A DNA stretch of 64,000 nt from positions 1 through 64,000 of the forward strand of contig QXWW01000013.1 of NCBI GenBank assembly GCA_009911185.1. Reading direction: 5' to 3'. This DNA comes from Lachnospiraceae bacterium. GTDB taxonomy: Bacteria; Bacillota; Clostridia; Lachnospirales; Lachnospiraceae. A model generated the notes under the pieces. The model ran no database searches and had not been told where the DNA came from. It worked only from the letters and a program-made list of their open reading frames with translations. Below are positions 17,601 to 27,419 of this stretch, piece after piece. Numbering within the stretch: position 1 is the stretch's first letter; each line of letters starts with the position of its first letter. A program made the translations under genes and the position numbers.

Positions 17601-20600
17601 TTGGACTCTCCTGCTACCACTCTCAATACGGGTGCTACTGTGATACTTACAGGCACTTGCGGCGTAAGCTTAATTGCCGCGCCGCCGTACGGCAGACAGG
17701 AAACGGTGATGGAATCGCCTTTCTTTACTTCTTCGGTACGTGTTTCAATCTTTGTCTTTTCTGCACCGTCACTGTAAATTTCAGCAGTGTATGTCTTGCC
17801 TTCCTCCAGGAAATCCAGCGTAAATGTCTTATCGCGCTTCTGCGTATAGTTTTCTGCGCCGTACGTAAACTCATCATTGCACATGATACCCATATACCAG
17901 TTCTCACCAGATCTGCGGGCCATATTTACGTATTTTCCAATCTTGCCGTCAACGAGAACGGATTCATCCCATTCCGCAGGCATATTCTTATAAAATGCTT
18001 TTGCCGCGCTCTTCTCATAGTTTGCCGGCTTATCTGCCAGACACTGCATACCGCTTTCGAATAAAACGGCTTCTGCTGCCAGTCCTGCAAAAGATGCTTC
18101 CAGATATCTGTCATCCACATTATAAAGCTCTGCATTAGAGAAGGATGCCAGCGGCGCATAATCTGCCGGTCCGATTGCCAGTCTTGTATACGGCAAAGTA
18201 CAGTTATAAGAAGAATACGCCATACGGCCTTCCGATGCGGAAATACCTTCCTGGGTAAGCGCGTTCGGATAGGTTCTTCGGATTCCAGTAGGTTTATAAA
18301 CGCCATGCGGGTCGATCAGCATTTTATTTTCTGCTGCCAGTTCTACAAGCTTGTTTACAAGCTGAACAGCATCCTGCGCACCGGAATCGAAGAAGTCTGG
18401 CTTGAAGCCTTTAAAGCCCATATCCGCCCATTCTTTGATTTTCTTCTGACCCTCTTCTGTCTCCAGGTTCTTTTTGTGTGCCCATACAATCAGGCCAATG
18501 CCCTTCTCGTCCGCATAATCAATCAGATCCTGCGTCCAGTCATAATATTTCACAAACACACGGTTTTCCTGTACATACCAGCCTTCATCCAGCAACAGGT
18601 ACTGCCATCCCATTTCTACTGCCAGATCAATATATTCTTTGTATGTATCAAAGTCGTCGCAAGGATCGCCGTTTACCCAGGTCCAGGCCATAGCTCCTGG
18701 TTTCACCCAGCTTGTGTCTTCTATCTTACACGGCGGGTTCAAATTCTCAGCCATCGTGTTCAGGGTAATATCGCTCAGGCTTCCGATTACCATATATCTC
18801 CACGGAGATTCAAATGGGGCGGTTGTTACGACGTCTCCAACTTCCTGCTGTTTCGGGCAGAAACGGATATCCATCATTCCTGACGGATGCCCCTGCAGCA
18901 TAGAAACACAATAGGAACCCTGCAAATCTGCCTCGGAAACCAACGCATAGACGTCTTTATCTTTTAACTGATATGTCATCATCAGACTGTAATTTCCAAT
19001 CAGATTCTCAAAGGGCGTTCCGGTCGGGATCCGCTCGTTCGCTTCATCATAATCGGCTACTGTAACCTCAGAACCAAGCGGTATCTTCACGCCAGTGTTT
19101 TCTCCAGAGATAGAAAGTTCGCCTTCTCCTTCAATCTTATAACGGAATGCAATACCATCATCATACGCTCTGGCCACTACGCCATAAGAAACGCCGTCCT
19201 TTTCAAACGTCATTGTAATCTCATTGGCGTTTGCCGTCACATCTTTTACTTTCGCACCGATCAACTGATAGGAATCATTGATCTCCTGTACCTCGCTGAC
19301 CGATTTAAACGTCAGACCTTCTCTGAAATCGCCTTTGTTGGTAACCAACCCCAACGGAGACGGCTCAATTACAAGATCTTCTCCATGGTACGCTGCATAG
19401 CAAAGGGAACCTTTCTTCTCATCAAATACAAACATTCCTTTGATGTTTCCGTCCGGAGACGCCACCTGCCATGCCAGATCGCCCAATTCTTCGCCTGCAA
19501 CTATAATCTGTTCATTGAACGTAAATGTCTTTCCATCAAATTTGACAATGATTGTAATGGTTGCGCTGCCGCTCTTAACCGCAGTAATCGTACCATTCTC
19601 ATCCACCGTTGCAATCGTCTCGTCGGAAGAAGCATAGGTAGCAGTAACTTCATCTGCTTCTACCTCGCCAATTTCAATCTTGGCCGTATCGCCTACGTTA
19701 AACATGGTTTTGTCAAGCAGTATACTCGGCTCAACTTCCGGAATAACTTCTTCTCTCGTCTGCACCCGCCACTGCATATATACGTCGTCCGCTTCATACG
19801 CTTTCAGGCAAACTTCCGTACCCATTTCTGTACTGGCAGTCTTAAGAGAAATTACCTTTTGGGACGCTTTATTTACCACTATGTAATTGCCGTTTTCTAA
19901 TTTCCTCAGACTCCAAATCTGAGAATCATCCTTCTCATCTACATTTGCTAAAGTCAGATTGTCTCCATTGTCTTTTGGCATCATGACTCTCTTGTCTTCC
20001 GGGCCTCTCTTGTCTCTTGCCCTCATAGCCGTCTGGATACGGAACTCATCGCTGCCCTCGGCAACAGGTCTGATACGGAACGCTGTCTGCAGTCCGCCGG
20101 AGCTGTCAATCCAATTCCACCAAATGTCGTAAATTGCTGATCCGTCGTTAAATTCTATGACACTGTCCGATTCTGCCGTTACAAACTGCACAATATTTTT
20201 GGTGTCATATAATTTATCCAATACTTCTTTTTCCGCCGGCTCTCCTGGCAAATCAGACTTCTTTTCTTTTACGGTCACAACGCAGACTGCAGATTTCCCG
20301 CTTCCGTCCTGTGCGGCTGCAGTAACATTTGCGGTTCCTGGTTTTTTGGCCGTCACATTTCCCTGAGCGTCCACTTCCGCTACATCCGCAGCGCTGCTGG
20401 TCCAGGTTAAGGATTTGTTGCTTGCATTTGCCGGTTCCACTTCCGCATTCAGTTTAGAACTGCTGCCTGCATTGAGTTCCAGCGACGCCGGAAGTTTTAC
20501 AGAAGTGACAAGTACACTTGTAACAGGAGGCACTGGCTCCGGCTGCGGCGTTACCGATGACGCTTCTACCGTAATTTTACATGTCACCTTTTTCTTACTT

Positions 20601-21187
20601 CCATCCATTGCCGTTCCGGTAATGGTAGCGGTTCCCGCTCCTTTGGCCGTCACTTTCCCGTCGGCATTTACCACGGCTACCTTTTTGTTGCTGGTTTTCC
20701 ATGTAAATACATTTGCCGTACCTTTTTTCGGTGACGTAACTTTTGTCTTCAACTTTACCGTCTTGCCCACCTGCAAAGTCTTTGCTGCAGGAGTTACGGT
20801 CGCCTTTTTTATCTTCGCCGTATAAACATATACTTTGCATGTAGCGCTTTTCTTGCTGCCGTCTTTTGCCTTTGCAGTTATCTTGGTCATTCCCGCTTTC
20901 TTGGCTGTAATCTTGCCGTTAGCGTTTACCTGCGCTACTGATTTTTTGCTTGATTTATAGGAAACGCTCTTATTGGATGCGTTTTTCGGCTTGACCGTCG
21001 TTTTCAGCTTATACGTTTTGCCTTTTTTTAAGACTATCGTATCTTTGGAAAAACTAACCGATGTAACCTTCTTCTTTGCCGCTGCCTGCACGCTGACCAC
21101 CGGATTTGCAGCCGCCGCGCAGATGGTAAGAATCATTGCCAATCCAAACGCAAGCGCACGTTTCACTATCGTCTTGTTTTTACTCAT
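14648..21187 (-). CDS. giant secreted protein with two RICIN-Big2-GH97 modules
   Basis: The 2179-residue product has a signal peptide (to about 35) and three Big2 domains (about 38-120, 122-207, 225-306). Two homologous modules follow, each a ricin-like trefoil with QIW/MQW motifs, a Big2-like domain, and a GH97 alpha-glycosidase unit (about 570-1176 and 1583-2177). Two further Big2 domains join the modules (about 1180-1345). Each GH97 unit has a KPDFF Asp motif and an LTQEG-SASEG Glu motif, so both look active. GH97 includes alpha-glucosidases and alpha-galactosidases; specificity is unknown. Big2 and ricin domains suggest surface and glycan binding. The start at 21187 has GGAAGG upstream; the frame extends 16 codons further. 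Confidence 0.85.
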   Translation of the reverse strand: MSKNKTIVKRALAFGLAMILTICAAAANPVVSVQAAAKKKVTSVSFSKDTIVLKKGKTYKLKTTVKPKNASNKSVSYKSSKKSVAQVNANGKITAKKAGMTKITAKAKDGSKKSATCKVYVYTAKIKKATVTPAAKTLQVGKTVKLKTKVTSPKKGTANVFTWKTSNKKVAVVNADGKVTAKGAGTATITGTAMDGSKKKVTCKITVEASSVTPQPEPVPPVTSVLVTSVKLPASLELNAGSSSKLNAEVEPANASNKSLTWTSSAADVAEVDAQGNVTAKKPGTANVTAAAQDGSGKSAVCVVTVKEKKSDLPGEPAEKEVLDKLYDTKNIVQFVTAESDSVIEFNDGSAIYDIWWNWIDSSGGLQTAFRIRPVAEGSDEFRIQTAMRARDKRGPEDKRVMMPKDNGDNLTLANVDEKDDSQIWSLRKLENGNYIVVNKASQKVISLKTASTEMGTEVCLKAYEADDVYMQWRVQTREEVIPEVEPSILLDKTMFNVGDTAKIEIGEVEADEVTATYASSDETIATVDENGTITAVKSGSATITIIVKFDGKTFTFNEQIIVAGEELGDLAWQVASPDGNIKGMFVFDEKKGSLCYAAYHGEDLVIEPSPLGLVTNKGDFREGLTFKSVSEVQEINDSYQLIGAKVKDVTANANEITMTFEKDGVSYGVVARAYDDGIAFRYKIEGEGELSISGENTGVKIPLGSEVTVADYDEANERIPTGTPFENLIGNYSLMMTYQLKDKDVYALVSEADLQGSYCVSMLQGHPSGMMDIRFCPKQQEVGDVVTTAPFESPWRYMVIGSLSDITLNTMAENLNPPCKIEDTSWVKPGAMAWTWVNGDPCDDFDTYKEYIDLAVEMGWQYLLLDEGWYVQENRVFVKYYDWTQDLIDYADEKGIGLIVWAHKKNLETEEGQKKIKEWADMGFKGFKPDFFDSGAQDAVQLVNKLVELAAENKMLIDPHGVYKPTGIRRTYPNALTQEGISASEGRMAYSSYNCTLPYTRLAIGPADYAPLASFSNAELYNVDDRYLEASFAGLAAEAVLFESGMQCLADKPANYEKSAAKAFYKNMPAEWDESVLVDGKIGKYVNMARRSGENWYMGIMCNDEFTYGAENYTQKRDKTFTLDFLEEGKTYTAEIYSDGAEKTKIETRTEEVKKGDSITVSCLPYGGAAIKLTPQVPVSITVAPVLRVVAGESKDLTPEIKPEASAAEALTWTCDKTEIATVENGKVTGVKAGRATVTAAMKDGTKASCKVIVSGTPVKVEKVTLNKTNETIAEGAVLNLVATLTPEHPTDKNIKWSSSNEEVARVNSSGEVTGYAAGTATITATADAKTLTEGAASASCTVEVVAADPSTYEVVKSIHTAAWDGCIDCNEVTQLWWNYIDIYEDSSLKYRFVYDETDKDAFRVESIIEGNGVMMTESSATEAGTAVVFGNLDKEDESQLWKIQELGDGKCALINKKSGLALASEEKNDSGARLSVKELQQDNVYMQWTIQSHRKMLVAEDIETILAKAILNVGEMTTIATNPAQEGITYTSLDESIVTTDDGKIKAVAEGVATIETKLSFNGEERVFYDQIMVGNTAKEGSVWQVTSPDGKIKAVFALDKKRGSLTYAAFQGDTVVVEPSPMGLVTSLGDFTEGLVFDKQDAVKAKKETYELKGAKVKKVEKTANETTLWFKKGEVSFGIGVRVYDDGVAFRYKINGSGALNISAENTGVKIPADSAITLMPYDRSNEGIPELKAFEDLKGRYSMPMTYQVNDDTYVLVSEAQLEDTYCGAELVGHTSGMMDIRFCGEQKVDVMTEAPFESPWRFAVIGTLSDITLNTMAENLNPDPEFDTSWVEAGAMAWTWVNGDPCDDFETYKNYIDLAAEMGWKYLLMDEGWQPYDRTNISPGRSHYEGFYSWTEDLLKYAEEKGIGLVIWVDKADLDDPEEQAKIAEWAEMGFKGIKPDFFESASQSSVHLINTLIQLAADNKMVIDLHGVYKPTGMRRTYPNALTQEGVSASEGRMNSAEYNCTMLFNRIAVGPADYAPMASFGNVVNPMYNSATLAGLTAEAVLFESGLQCLADKPKVYRESKAYDFYKNLPSEWDESLLLGGDIRDYVNMARRSGENWYVGMMCNNQRDVALSLDFLADNTTYTAAIYKDGQNKEDIAVETLKVKKGDTINISMLQYGGAAIKITPDK

Positions 21188-21653
21188 ACTGATTCCTTCC
21201 TTTCTGTGTTTTTGTGATAAAACAACTGTTTCCAACTCCTCTCCTCACTTTTAAATCCTTTGTCAAAACAACTGTTTTTGCCCCTCTTCTCAAGCACATG
21301 AACGCTTCATCAACCACCTCCTTTGAATGAATCGCATGAAAAGACTCCGAATTTTTGTCTGTTTTATATAAATCTCAGACAATGGAAGCTCTTTTCTTGT
21401 ATCAGTTCTATAACATTTTTAATTATAGGCAATCAAAAATTTAAAAAACATACAATATCCTTCTGTTTACTATTAAAATTTATTTAATATACTTGCTTTT
21501 TTCGATTTTTCCCCTCTTCCATAACACATAAACTTTCCTATAAAACTCTTGCAAACCCTGAAAAAACGGAGCTTTGGGAATTAAGTAATTCCATTTAATA
21601 TATTGTAATATATAGCAATTTATTGTATACTGAGGATAAGGAGGCATCCATTT
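21188..21653. promoter_or_regulatory. spacer between GH97 and the transposase
   Basis: The spacer holds a 13-base exact repeat (AAAACAACTGTTT at 21219-21231 and 21265-21277, 46 bases apart) and a six-codon minus-strand ORF (21290-21310). The side toward the transposase is very AT-rich. No clear IS terminal repeats were found. Confidence 0.45.
21290..21310 (-). other. possible six-codon leader ORF upstream of GH97
   Basis: A near-perfect ribosome site (AAAGGAGGTG) precedes an ATG opening M-K-R-S-C-A-stop, about 100 bases upstream of the GH97 start. Such a strong SD before a very short ORF suggests a leader peptide or decoy, but it could be chance. Confidence 0.25.
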
Positions 21654-23255
21654 ATGAGAGTAACGACATCAAAATCAAAAAACTCGGAATCATTTTATAT
21701 CACCAAAGGATATATCAACGACGAAGGAATAAGTACTTCTACCGTAATTCGTAAGCTTGGAACATTAAAAGAACTGTTAATTGAACACGGACCGACCCGC
21801 GACGACGTTATGGCATGGGCGAAGGAAGAGGCAAAATTTGAAACATTAAAATATAAAGAAGAACAAAAAAATAAAACTGTACAGATTACCTTGCGCGCCG
21901 ACAGATTCCTTAATTATGGCAAACAGCCGTTTTTCAGAGGTGGGTACCTGTTTCTTCAATCTATTTACTACAGATTGCGTTTAAACAAAACCTGTTTGCA
22001 TCTCAAAACAAAATACAGACTCAAATATGATATTAACGCCATCCTTTCCGCCCTGATCTATGCAAGACTTTTAGAACCTGTCAGCAAACGCTCCTCTCTG
22101 AAAACTGCTTCTGGATTTCTGGAAAGTATTTCCTGCAATTCCCATGATATTTCCCATGCGCTGGATATCCTGGGCAGTGAATGCAGTTTCATTCAGTCAC
22201 AGGCGGGCGAAAACAGCCGTGATGTCTGCAGACACAACGACAAAACCGTTTATTATGACTGTTCTCATTATTATTTTGAGACAGGGACGGCAGAGGCATG
22301 TAAAACTTGCGAAACATACGAAGATAACGCCCCGGGCGCCATGATTCAGATGGGACTGTTCTTTGATGGAAACGGAATGCCCCTGGCTTTCTCGCTTTTA
22401 TTTGAAAATGCGGATAACTACGGCGCGCTTCCCCCTCCAATTAGCGAAACGCGCGACGAATTTAACTACCGGAAATTCATCTACTGCGGCGATGAAGAAC
22501 CGCAAAACCACTCTATTTTTAACCACATAGCAGACAGGTCTTATATCCTGACAAAACCCCTGCAAAAACTTCCGGCAACAGATAAAGCATGGGCATTAGA
22601 TAGAAATGGATTCAGAAGAGTTTCCGATAACAAGCCTGTAGATATAGCAAAACTTCCGGACACAGACAAAAATGTCTACTACAAAGATAAATCAGATACA
22701 GACCAAAAATTTACGCAGCGTTTTATCGTCGCATACTCCCCGAAATATGCTCTCTATCAGAAGACTGTCCGCCATGAACTTAACATTCATAACTATGACG
22801 CCAAAAAGCTTGCAGAAGAAGCGAAATACGACGGTTTTTATGTAGTCTGTACCGATCTGTTAAAGGAACATGCAGGCAATATTTTAAAAGTGAGCGAAAG
22901 ACGCTGGCAGACGGCAGAATTTTTCCGAATCATGAAATCTGATTTTTCCGTTAATCCACTTTTTCTGAAAGATGAAAATCGAATCCGGGCGCATTTTCTT
23001 ACTTGCTTTCTCGCGCTTCTTTCTTATCGGGTTCTTGAATCGAAACTTGACAGAAAGTATAGCCGCGATGAGATTTTAGAGACATTAAATGCCATCAACT
23101 TTGCCAAAATAGGGGAACAGGGGTTTATTCCTTTGTATAAACGTAATAAAATTACAGATGCGCTTCATGACATTTGCGGTTTCCGTACCGACTACCAATT
23201 TATCACCAAAAGCCAGATGAAAAACATTCAAAAGAAAAGTAAAGGACGAGAGTAG
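21654..23255 (+). CDS. IS1634-family DDE transposase
   Basis: The 533-residue protein begins with the SKNSESFYI motif of IS1634/IS1549-type transposases and keeps candidate catalytic residues: Asp in YYDCSHYYFET, Asp in YCGDEEP, and Glu in WQTAEFFRIMKSDF. AAGGAGG precedes the ATG. Length is normal for the family, so the gene may be active. It is the only long plus-strand gene in the first 37 kb. I could not define terminal inverted repeats or target duplications. A related truncated copy lies at 32165-32242. Confidence 0.85.
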   Translation: MRVTTSKSKNSESFYITKGYINDEGISTSTVIRKLGTLKELLIEHGPTRDDVMAWAKEEAKFETLKYKEEQKNKTVQITLRADRFLNYGKQPFFRGGYLFLQSIYYRLRLNKTCLHLKTKYRLKYDINAILSALIYARLLEPVSKRSSLKTASGFLESISCNSHDISHALDILGSECSFIQSQAGENSRDVCRHNDKTVYYDCSHYYFETGTAEACKTCETYEDNAPGAMIQMGLFFDGNGMPLAFSLLFENADNYGALPPPISETRDEFNYRKFIYCGDEEPQNHSIFNHIADRSYILTKPLQKLPATDKAWALDRNGFRRVSDNKPVDIAKLPDTDKNVYYKDKSDTDQKFTQRFIVAYSPKYALYQKTVRHELNIHNYDAKKLAEEAKYDGFYVVCTDLLKEHAGNILKVSERRWQTAEFFRIMKSDFSVNPLFLKDENRIRAHFLTCFLALLSYRVLESKLDRKYSRDEILETLNAINFAKIGEQGFIPLYKRNKITDALHDICGFRTDYQFITKSQMKNIQKKSKGRE

Positions 23256-23622
23256 CAGCGCGCATATTATATTCTTCTATCAGAATGTCACTTCCACACT
23301 TTATACTGATAAAATATTTTTTAAAGACAAAACGAGCGCATCAATTATTACACGCAAAAACCGCTGTTGCCCAATACTCAGGGCTACAGCGGCTTTTCTT
23401 TGCTTACCAGCTGAAAAAAAGATTACACTCCTTCTTTCTGAAATAATACGATATTACGTATCATATATCATATTCGTGATCTATTCCATACTGCTCTGCT
23501 TTTCCGGTAAATTTCTTCTTACTCTCTGAATAGGATAACGTAAACTCCGCATCCCCATCGATACCTTTCTTGAAAGGATATGCATATTCTGAAAAAAAAG
23601 CATATCCCTTACATCGTAAATA
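23256..23622. other. spacer between transposase and AIM24 gene
   Basis: This convergent spacer contains a strong hairpin terminator (23361-23392) and a weaker stem (GGATATGC/GCATATCC, 23576-23607) just past the AIM24 stop. No gene is seen. Confidence 0.6.
23361..23392. terminator. bidirectional terminator
   Basis: CCGCTGT-T-GCCC pairs with GGGC-T-ACAGCGG, with CTTTTCTTT on the plus side and TTTTTG on the minus side. It can stop both the transposase and AIM24 transcripts. Confidence 0.8.
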
Positions 23623-24378
23623 CTACAAAACAGGAGCCATCAAAATCTTTCCTGTTCCGCGGTAAACATTTACCAGCCCTTCTCCGGACACTGCAGAACC
23701 AAGCAGGCTCTTAGAAGATTTCTCCACTGTAAATTTCAGAGAATTGCTCCAGGCAATCGCCATATTACCGTCAATCTTGACCACATCGTCCTCAAGTTCA
23801 AACTCAATCAATTCTTCATAAGGCACCGGGCTCTCGAGCACGGCAATTCCCTTTCCGGTCAGCGCCAGATTAAACAATCCCTCGCCTCCCAGGGCTGCAG
23901 ATGACAGGTTGCTGCGGGAAGTAACATTCTGTTTGATGCTTCCCTCACAGGCAAGGAATAAGCCGTCTTCCAATACAATGCTGCCCCACTCTGCCACATC
24001 TATAAGAATAATATGCTTAAACGTAGGCTCTAACATCAGAAGTCCATGTCCATTGTACTCCGGTTTCACGGTGGATTCTTTTGTGACTTTGGAGGCAATG
24101 GCTTTTCCAAAGAAATCACCTACGCCTTTGATGCCGGAACCCATAGTAACATCCCCTGCCATCCACTGCATGGCTCCTGCCTGAAGCAGCCAGGGCGTCC
24201 CGTTCAATTCAATTAATACCTGGCGTTTACGGACATTCATTTCTGCTGCGTAATACGCGCCGATCGCATTGTCCTGTCTTACACTAAGGTCGCGCTGGTA
24301 TTCAAACACCTTGACATTCCCTTTCTCACCAATGATTTTCATATTCTGATTGTCAAATAAATTATTATATTTTATCAC
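23623..24378 (-). CDS. AIM24 family protein
   Basis: This 251-residue protein is rich in beta strands and glycine and has repeated G-x-G-L turns (GGEGLFNLALTGKG, SGEGLVNVYRGTG) typical of the AIM24/DUF124 fold. Bacterial members have no settled function; the mitochondrial name-giver affects inner-membrane structure. No signal peptide or membrane segment is visible. The start is a GTG at 24378 with AGGAG nine bases upstream. It follows purD by about 45 bases with no terminator between, so it may ride on the pur transcript. Confidence 0.8.
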   Translation of the reverse strand: MIKYNNLFDNQNMKIIGEKGNVKVFEYQRDLSVRQDNAIGAYYAAEMNVRKRQVLIELNGTPWLLQAGAMQWMAGDVTMGSGIKGVGDFFGKAIASKVTKESTVKPEYNGHGLLMLEPTFKHIILIDVAEWGSIVLEDGLFLACEGSIKQNVTSRSNLSSAALGGEGLFNLALTGKGIAVLESPVPYEELIEFELEDDVVKIDGNMAIAWSNSLKFTVEKSSKSLLGSAVSGEGLVNVYRGTGKILMAPVL

Positions 24379-24421
24379 AACTGTTCACTCCTATTTCCTC
24401 TTATATTTGTAAATTTTTCTC

Positions 24422-25693
24422 TTACGCTTCATCAATTGCTTTTCCAATATCATGACGCATATATTTGTTGCCAAATTCCACCCATTCTGTGGCTTTATAC
24501 GCATTGGCGCGCGCTTCTTTCAAGTCGGCGCCCTTTGCCGTAATACCCAGAACGCGCCCGCCGTTTGTGACAATCTCGCCGTCCCTGAAAGCTGTTCCTG
24601 CATGGAAGCAGTAATATCCCTCTTCTGACTCAAACCGCTCCATGCCCCTGATCGGATAGCCTTTTTCATAAGATACGGGATAACCGTCGGAGGCAAGCAC
24701 CACGCAGACTGCTGCATTATCTTCAAACTGCAGATCTATCTCATCCAGTGTTCCTGCCACGCATGCCTCCATCACCTCAATCATATCATTCTTCATGCGA
24801 GGCAGCACTACCTGCGCCTCCGGGTCTCCAAACCTGGCATTATATTCCAGTACCTTCGGTCCTTCTTCTGTCAGCATCAGCCCAAAGAAAATAATTCCCA
24901 CAAAGGGACGGCCCTCCGCTGCCATGGCGTCCACCGTTGCCTGATAAATATGTTTCTTACAAAATTCATCCACTTCTGCCGTATAGAAAGGGCTGGGGGA
25001 AAAAGTTCCCATTCCTCCGGTATTTAATCCCTGATCGCCGTCTTTGGCGCGCTTGTGATCCTGTGCGGAAGACATAATTTTGATGGTCTTTCCATCCACG
25101 AAAGACAATACGGACACTTCGCGTCCCGTCATAAATTCCTCCACCACCATATGATTTCCGGCTGAACCAAACTTCTTGTCCTCCATAATCTCCTTAACTC
25201 CGGCTTTCGCCTCTTCTAAGGTATTGCAGATCAGCACCCCTTTTCCCAGTGCAAGTCCGTCTGCCTTCAGCACAATCGGCAGTTTGGCGTGTTCCAGGTA
25301 AGCCAGCGCTTTTTTTGGATCGTCAAAGGTTTCATATCCCGCAGTCGGTATCTTATATTTTTTCATCAGATCCTTGGAAAAAGCCTTGCTTCCCTCCAGG
25401 ATTGCGGCATTCTTCCGCGGCCCGAATACTTTCAGCCCTTCTGCCTCAAAGGCGTCCACTACGCCGCCCACCAGCGGATCGTCCATACCGATTATCGTAA
25501 AATCAATTTCCTTCTCCTTTGCGAAAGCAACCAGCTTATCAAATTCCATGGCTCCAATAGGAACACATTCCGCAATCTGACCGATTCCGGCATTTCCCGG
25601 CGCACAATAAATTTTATCCACTCTGTGGCTTTTTGCCGCGCTCATGGCAATGGCGTGTTCACGTCCTCCGCTTCCTACGATCAATACTTTCAT
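24422..25693 (-). CDS. purD: phosphoribosylamine--glycine ligase
   Basis: PurD joins glycine to phosphoribosylamine with ATP, step two of IMP synthesis. The 423-residue protein starts MKVLIVGSGGREHAIA and carries the ATP-grasp region with EEFMTGREVSVLSFVDG and NARFGDPEAQ metal/ATP motifs. The ATG at 25693 follows GGAAAG; the frame runs nine codons further. It is last in purE-purM-purN-purD. Length and motifs are normal. Confidence 0.96.
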   Translation of the reverse strand: MKVLIVGSGGREHAIAMSAAKSHRVDKIYCAPGNAGIGQIAECVPIGAMEFDKLVAFAKEKEIDFTIIGMDDPLVGGVVDAFEAEGLKVFGPRKNAAILEGSKAFSKDLMKKYKIPTAGYETFDDPKKALAYLEHAKLPIVLKADGLALGKGVLICNTLEEAKAGVKEIMEDKKFGSAGNHMVVEEFMTGREVSVLSFVDGKTIKIMSSAQDHKRAKDGDQGLNTGGMGTFSPSPFYTAEVDEFCKKHIYQATVDAMAAEGRPFVGIIFFGLMLTEEGPKVLEYNARFGDPEAQVVLPRMKNDMIEVMEACVAGTLDEIDLQFEDNAAVCVVLASDGYPVSYEKGYPIRGMERFESEEGYYCFHAGTAFRDGEIVTNGGRVLGITAKGADLKEARANAYKATEWVEFGNKYMRHDIGKAIDEA

Positions 25694-25725
25694 GTTCTGT
25701 CTTTCCTTTCTTCTGACCACTGTTA

Positions 25726-26355
25726 TCAGACATTGGCAATCACTGCTTTTCCATCCTCTACGCTAACTTTCCCATTGGCGATAAGATCAATTGCCTGGGG
25801 AAGGATGTTCCATTCCGCCTGTTCCATCACGCGTCTCTGCAGAATTTCCGGCGTATCTCCCTCTTCTACCAGCACCGGTTTCTGCAGAATAATCGGACCT
25901 GTGTCCGTGCCCTCATCTACAAAATGAACGGTTGCGCCCGTCACTTTCACGCCTCGCTTTAAAACCCCTTCATGCACCTTCAGGCCATAATAGCCAGTTC
26001 CGCAGAAAGATGGAATCAGCGAGGGATGAATGTTGATAATCCGATTTGGGTACTGCCGTATCATGATCTCCGGTATCACCACCAGAAATCCGGCAAGCAC
26101 GATTAAATCCGGCTGATACTTATTGACTTCCTCCAAAAATGCCTGATTAAAACGTTCGCGGTTTTCAAACTGCTTCGGAGAAATACAGATTCCTGAAATC
26201 CCATGATCCTTTGCACGCTGCAGCGCATAGGCTCCTGGATTATTACTGATAACTGCCTCAATCCTGGCATTGGTAATGCTGCCCTTAGAAATAGCGTCTA
26301 TTACCGCCTGCAAATTGGTCCCCCCGCCAGACACGCAGACTACAATTTTTAACAT
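25726..26355 (-). CDS. purN: phosphoribosylglycinamide formyltransferase
   Basis: PurN moves a formyl group from 10-formyl-tetrahydrofolate to GAR, step three of IMP synthesis. The 209-residue protein begins [13 protein letters not shown] and has the catalytic [10 protein letters not shown] and [12 protein letters not shown] motifs. It overlaps purM by seven bases, so translation is coupled, and precedes purD by about 30 bases. Confidence 0.96.
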   Translation of the reverse strand: MLKIVVCVSGGGTNLQAVIDAISKGSITNARIEAVISNNPGAYALQRAKDHGISGICISPKQFENRERFNQAFLEEVNKYQPDLIVLAGFLVVIPEIMIRQYPNRIINIHPSLIPSFCGTGYYGLKVHEGVLKRGVKVTGATVHFVDEGTDTGPIILQKPVLVEEGDTPEILQRRVMEQAEWNILPQAIDLIANGKVSVEDGKAVIANV

Positions 26356-27374
26356 AAGGTTACTCCTTTTTCTCCGTCTTCCACCCTGCCGATGACATAA
26401 GCAGTCTCGCCTGCTGCCCGGATGGCTTCCATCGTCTTATCCACGTCCGCCGAATCTATGCCCAGCACCATGCCAATTCCCATGTTATAGGTATTGTACA
26501 TCATTTTTTCTTCTACTTGCCCTTCTTTTGCCATCATTTTGAAAATTGCAGGAATCTCATAACTGTTTTTCTCAATGACTGCATGTTTTCCCTCTGGCAG
26601 CATCCTGGGCACATTTTCATAAAAACCGCCGCCTGTTATATGGCTGCAGGCCAAAACACGCACTCCTGCCTCTTTAATCGCACGCAGCGCATTTACATAG
26701 ATTTTCGTTGGAGCCAGCAAAGCCTCGCCCAGCGTCTTTCCCAGTTCCTCATGATATGTATTCAAGGTCTCTTTCTCCATGTGAAAGATCTTGCGCACCA
26801 GAGAAAATCCATTGGAATGCACGCCGGAACTTGCCATTCCGATCAGCACATCCCCTGCCTTCAATTCCGCGCCAGTGATAATGTCTTTCTCATCCACCAC
26901 ACCTACTGCAAACCCGGCAAGATCATACTCATCCTCCGGATAAAATCCCGGCATCTCCGCTGTCTCTCCGCCGATCAGCGCGGCATTACTCTGCATACAC
27001 CCTTTTGCCACGCCGCTTACAATCTCTGCGATTTTCTCCGGATAATTCTTGCCGCAGGCGATATAATCCAGGAAAAACAGCGGTTCTCCACCTGCACAGG
27101 CAATATCATTGACACACATCGCCACACAGTCAATGCCGATGGTATCGTGCTTGTCCAATAAGAAGGCAAGTTTCAGTTTCGTTCCCACACCATCGGTGCC
27201 AGACACCAGGGTCGGCTTCTCCATGTTTTTGAATTTTTCCATGGAAAATGCACCGGAAAAGCCTCCCAGATTAGTAAGTACCTCTGGCCTCATGGTCTGT
27301 TGTACATGTTTTTTCATCAGCTCGACCGATTGATAGCCTGCTTCAATATCAACACCTGCATTCTTGTAATCCAT
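26349..27374 (-). CDS. purM: phosphoribosylformylglycinamidine cyclo-ligase
   Basis: PurM closes the imidazole ring of AIR using ATP. The 341-residue protein has [11 protein letters not shown] near its start, [10 protein letters not shown], and VCMNDI-type ([20 protein letters not shown]) motifs. The ATG at 27374 follows TAGGAGG; the frame is open 11 codons upstream. It lies between purE and purN, tightly packed. Confidence 0.96.
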   Translation of the reverse strand: MDYKNAGVDIEAGYQSVELMKKHVQQTMRPEVLTNLGGFSGAFSMEKFKNMEKPTLVSGTDGVGTKLKLAFLLDKHDTIGIDCVAMCVNDIACAGGEPLFFLDYIACGKNYPEKIAEIVSGVAKGCMQSNAALIGGETAEMPGFYPEDEYDLAGFAVGVVDEKDIITGAELKAGDVLIGMASSGVHSNGFSLVRKIFHMEKETLNTYHEELGKTLGEALLAPTKIYVNALRAIKEAGVRVLACSHITGGGFYENVPRMLPEGKHAVIEKNSYEIPAIFKMMAKEGQVEEKMMYNTYNMGIGMVLGIDSADVDKTMEAIRAAGETAYVIGRVEDGEKGVTLC

Positions 27375-27419
27375 TGTATTCCTCCTAATTTTATCTGAAA
27401 CTATCATGACAGACAGTGA

